A program made the translations under genes and the position numbers. From assembly GCA_013397455.1 (NCBI GenBank), contig VYZB01000016.1:2629179-2693178 (forward strand): a stretch of 64,000 nt of DNA, given 5' to 3'. The DNA is from Crotophaga sulcirostris. Taxonomy: Eukaryota; Chordata; Aves; Cuculiformes; Crotophagidae. A model generated the notes under the pieces. It searched no databases, had not been told where the DNA came from, and saw only the letters and a list, made by a program, of their open reading frames with translations. Below are positions 61,729-64,000 of this stretch, piece by piece. How positions within the stretch are numbered: the first letter of the stretch is position 1; each line of letters begins with the position of its first letter.

Positions 61729-64000
61729 ATGAGTATACCTCTATTGCCCAGTAAAAGCCTAAGAATTACCATAATTTTTTTTAATACTTTATGATAAATA
61801 GTAGAATACTTCCTTAAATCATCTCACTAGATAAATAAGTTATATTACAGTTATATAATTCCCAGCCATCTGCATCTGATATGAGTAATATAGCAAATAC
61901 TGAAGAAAACGTATGTTACTATAGAAAACCCTCAACAATTCTTTCAGAATGAAGGTAATTTTAATTATTTCAATGTAAATGCATTCTGACATCTAAAAAT
62001 CAGGTGTTTTAAGACTCTGAAAGGTGTTTCCTAACTATCAAATGATAATGTTTCAGGTAAGACAGATAACTGAACACACTCATCCATACTGCTATCTACA
62101 GAGTATTTTAATTTTCAAGATCTGAAAGAGTTCCATGGACTCTAGAGCAATTCATATGGATTATATGTATACTTTTAGGCTTTAGAAATAATCTTGCATA
62201 CTTCTATTTATGATAGAGACTTTGTTCCAGAGCATTAATATAAGTTAACATGAGTCTATGGGAGTTAACATTGCTAGAGAAAGAGATGTGACAAATAAAG
62301 GAAAACTGATAATAGAGATTTTATTCCCTCATAATTGAAATAGGATATACATGGAAATAGGGAACTTTAAACAAGGGGAAGAAAAGATATCTTGTTAATT
62401 CATCAGCTGTCCAATCTGAACATGAAGAAGCTTGAACTATCCAGTAAAAACAGTAAACATGCACTCTAATTTCAAAGAAGTAAATTACCAGTAAAGAAAC
62501 AAAATACACAGGGGTTTTTTTTCTGGAGATTTTTGCAGTGAGGGAGACAAAAGTATCCCAAATAGATTTGAATAATGTCTTTTATTGCAAAATTGATGGA
62601 AATGAAATACTTTCTAGCAAAAGATGAAAGTGCGTGCATTATCAGTACATTGAAATTTGAATAATAAATCCTTTCAGGATTAACTCTCAGCCTCTTATTG
62701 CTCTATTTAGCAGGTGAAAAAAATATTTTTGCAGATAAATGTTGCTGTACAAGCTGTTTGTTTAACAGTTTCTTTGCTCTAGTATACACTTTGAAAATAA
62801 AAGGAACTGTCTAAATTTTTTTAATGTGAATCAATGCCTCTTTTAATCAATGTAAGGCTTTTTATTTTGGAAAAAAAAATGTTTCACCATAAGTAATTGT
62901 GTACAAGGAATAAAGACCAAAGTACCCATAGTGTAAAAAAGCAGTTGTCCCAGGACTGTACATTTCAGTATGAATACAGCACTGACTTCTTTCCTGATGA
63001 TGGACTTCTCTACCCGTGTTTTCACTTGTCATATTTGATCACATATTTCTTATCTCTAACATAACTACAAAAATCCATTAGTGCTCAAGATTTATCCCCT
63101 GCCTTAGATCTTTCCGCAAGCAATTGAAGATTGTTCTGTGTCCAACAGTCAAACCTTCCAGTCTTTAAAGTACTGGGGAAAATATTCTTAACATCCATCC
63201 ATGATTGCCAGTTAAAAAAAAAAAGCTTTATATGGCCTTATCCTGAATAATGTTGTAAAATTAAAGGTATATTCTACTTCACATCATGCTTTAGGCAAAC
63301 TTAAGTTATTCATTCTACTTGCAATGACTTATGCATTTATACATATATATAACATCTTACAGTTTTAAAATACATTATTTATAAAATATCATCATCTTAT
63401 AGCAAACTAATGATTCTAGACAAGTACATTCGCAAACCTGAATAAAGACAGCAATTTTTTAAAGTGCATTGATTCGTCTGAAGTGTTAAATGACATAATA
63501 CCCATTCACTATAACACTGAATAAATTAAGCAAATCAATGTTTTCCAAATTTCATAGAAGTACAAAATGATGATAAAATAAATCAATACAATAATAAAAG
63601 AAAAAAAGAGTATGGAACGATGAATATATGGGCTAATAATAATAAGAGGCAAAATCTCATTTTATCATGGTGACAAACAACTTCCAGTCTCAGTTTCTCT
63701 ATTATTCCATCAGAAAACATGATATTCTATAGTAAATTGATTTTAACCCATTAAGTAACATTTCATTTGAAAGACACCTCACTGAAATACAAGTATAACC
63801 TTTTTCAAATTACTATCCTGGATATGGAATAGTTATGCAGATTGGCTGCTACCAGTTATTTCATACAGTTTATGGTTCTTAAATAATTATATATTCTGTA
63901 GACCTAAAGGAAGCATCACTTCCATTTTTTAATAACTGCCAGAACATTTTCTTTAATTGTCTTCAGGGAAGAAGGACATTGTTTCAGATGTTATAACTTT
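61729..64000. other. AT-rich unique sequence, no gene seen
   Basis: Nothing recognisable. T- and A-rich strings and short chance frames only. Confidence 0.5.

Noticed and set aside
1..64000. tRNA, rRNA, CRISPR arrays or prokaryotic operons
   Set aside because: No cloverleaf with an intact B-box, no rRNA text, no regular repeat-spacer array, and the DNA is clearly avian nuclear.

Overview
The window is bird nuclear DNA. Six or seven CR1 LINE fragments are present, and several end in the avian CR1 3' tail built on the octamer ATTCTATG. There are also two avian endogenous-retrovirus solo LTRs, each flanked by a perfect target-site duplication. The rest is AT-rich, CpG-poor sequence of the kind found in large introns or intergenic deserts on avian macrochromosomes. 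Species and locus cannot be fixed from the sequence. A songbird is plausible but not shown.

Layout. At 826-2587 lies a + strand CR1 copy with an internal deletion; a 387 bp ERVK-like solo LTR (2063-2449) is inserted near its 3' end. From 2588 to 20715 the sequence is mostly unique, with one short CR1 tail (11472-11554), a short candidate exon (7682-7816) and a GC-richer patch (15488-15900). At 20716-21266 there is an older ERVL-type solo LTR, followed by a CR1 tail (21415-21479) and a well preserved minus-strand CR1 3' end (22813-23360). Further minus-strand CR1 pieces lie at 25368-25446 and 27345-27985. From 27986 to 61624 (about 33.6 kb) I recognise no transposon. That stretch holds an assembly gap (47 N), a G13 run, a small CpG cluster, a 100-nt polypyrimidine (TTTCCC)n tract and one more candidate exon (42530-42649). 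A last CR1 tail sits at 61625-61728.

No confident host protein-coding gene, tRNA, rRNA or CRISPR array was found. The long open frames are either CR1 remnants or chance frames in AT-rich DNA. The two candidate exons are supported only by splice-like borders and an open frame, so both are weak. I found no evidence of a previously undescribed biological system. The best observations are the nested solo LTR with its exact duplication, the ERVL solo LTR, the polypyrimidine tract and the long transposon-poor interval.
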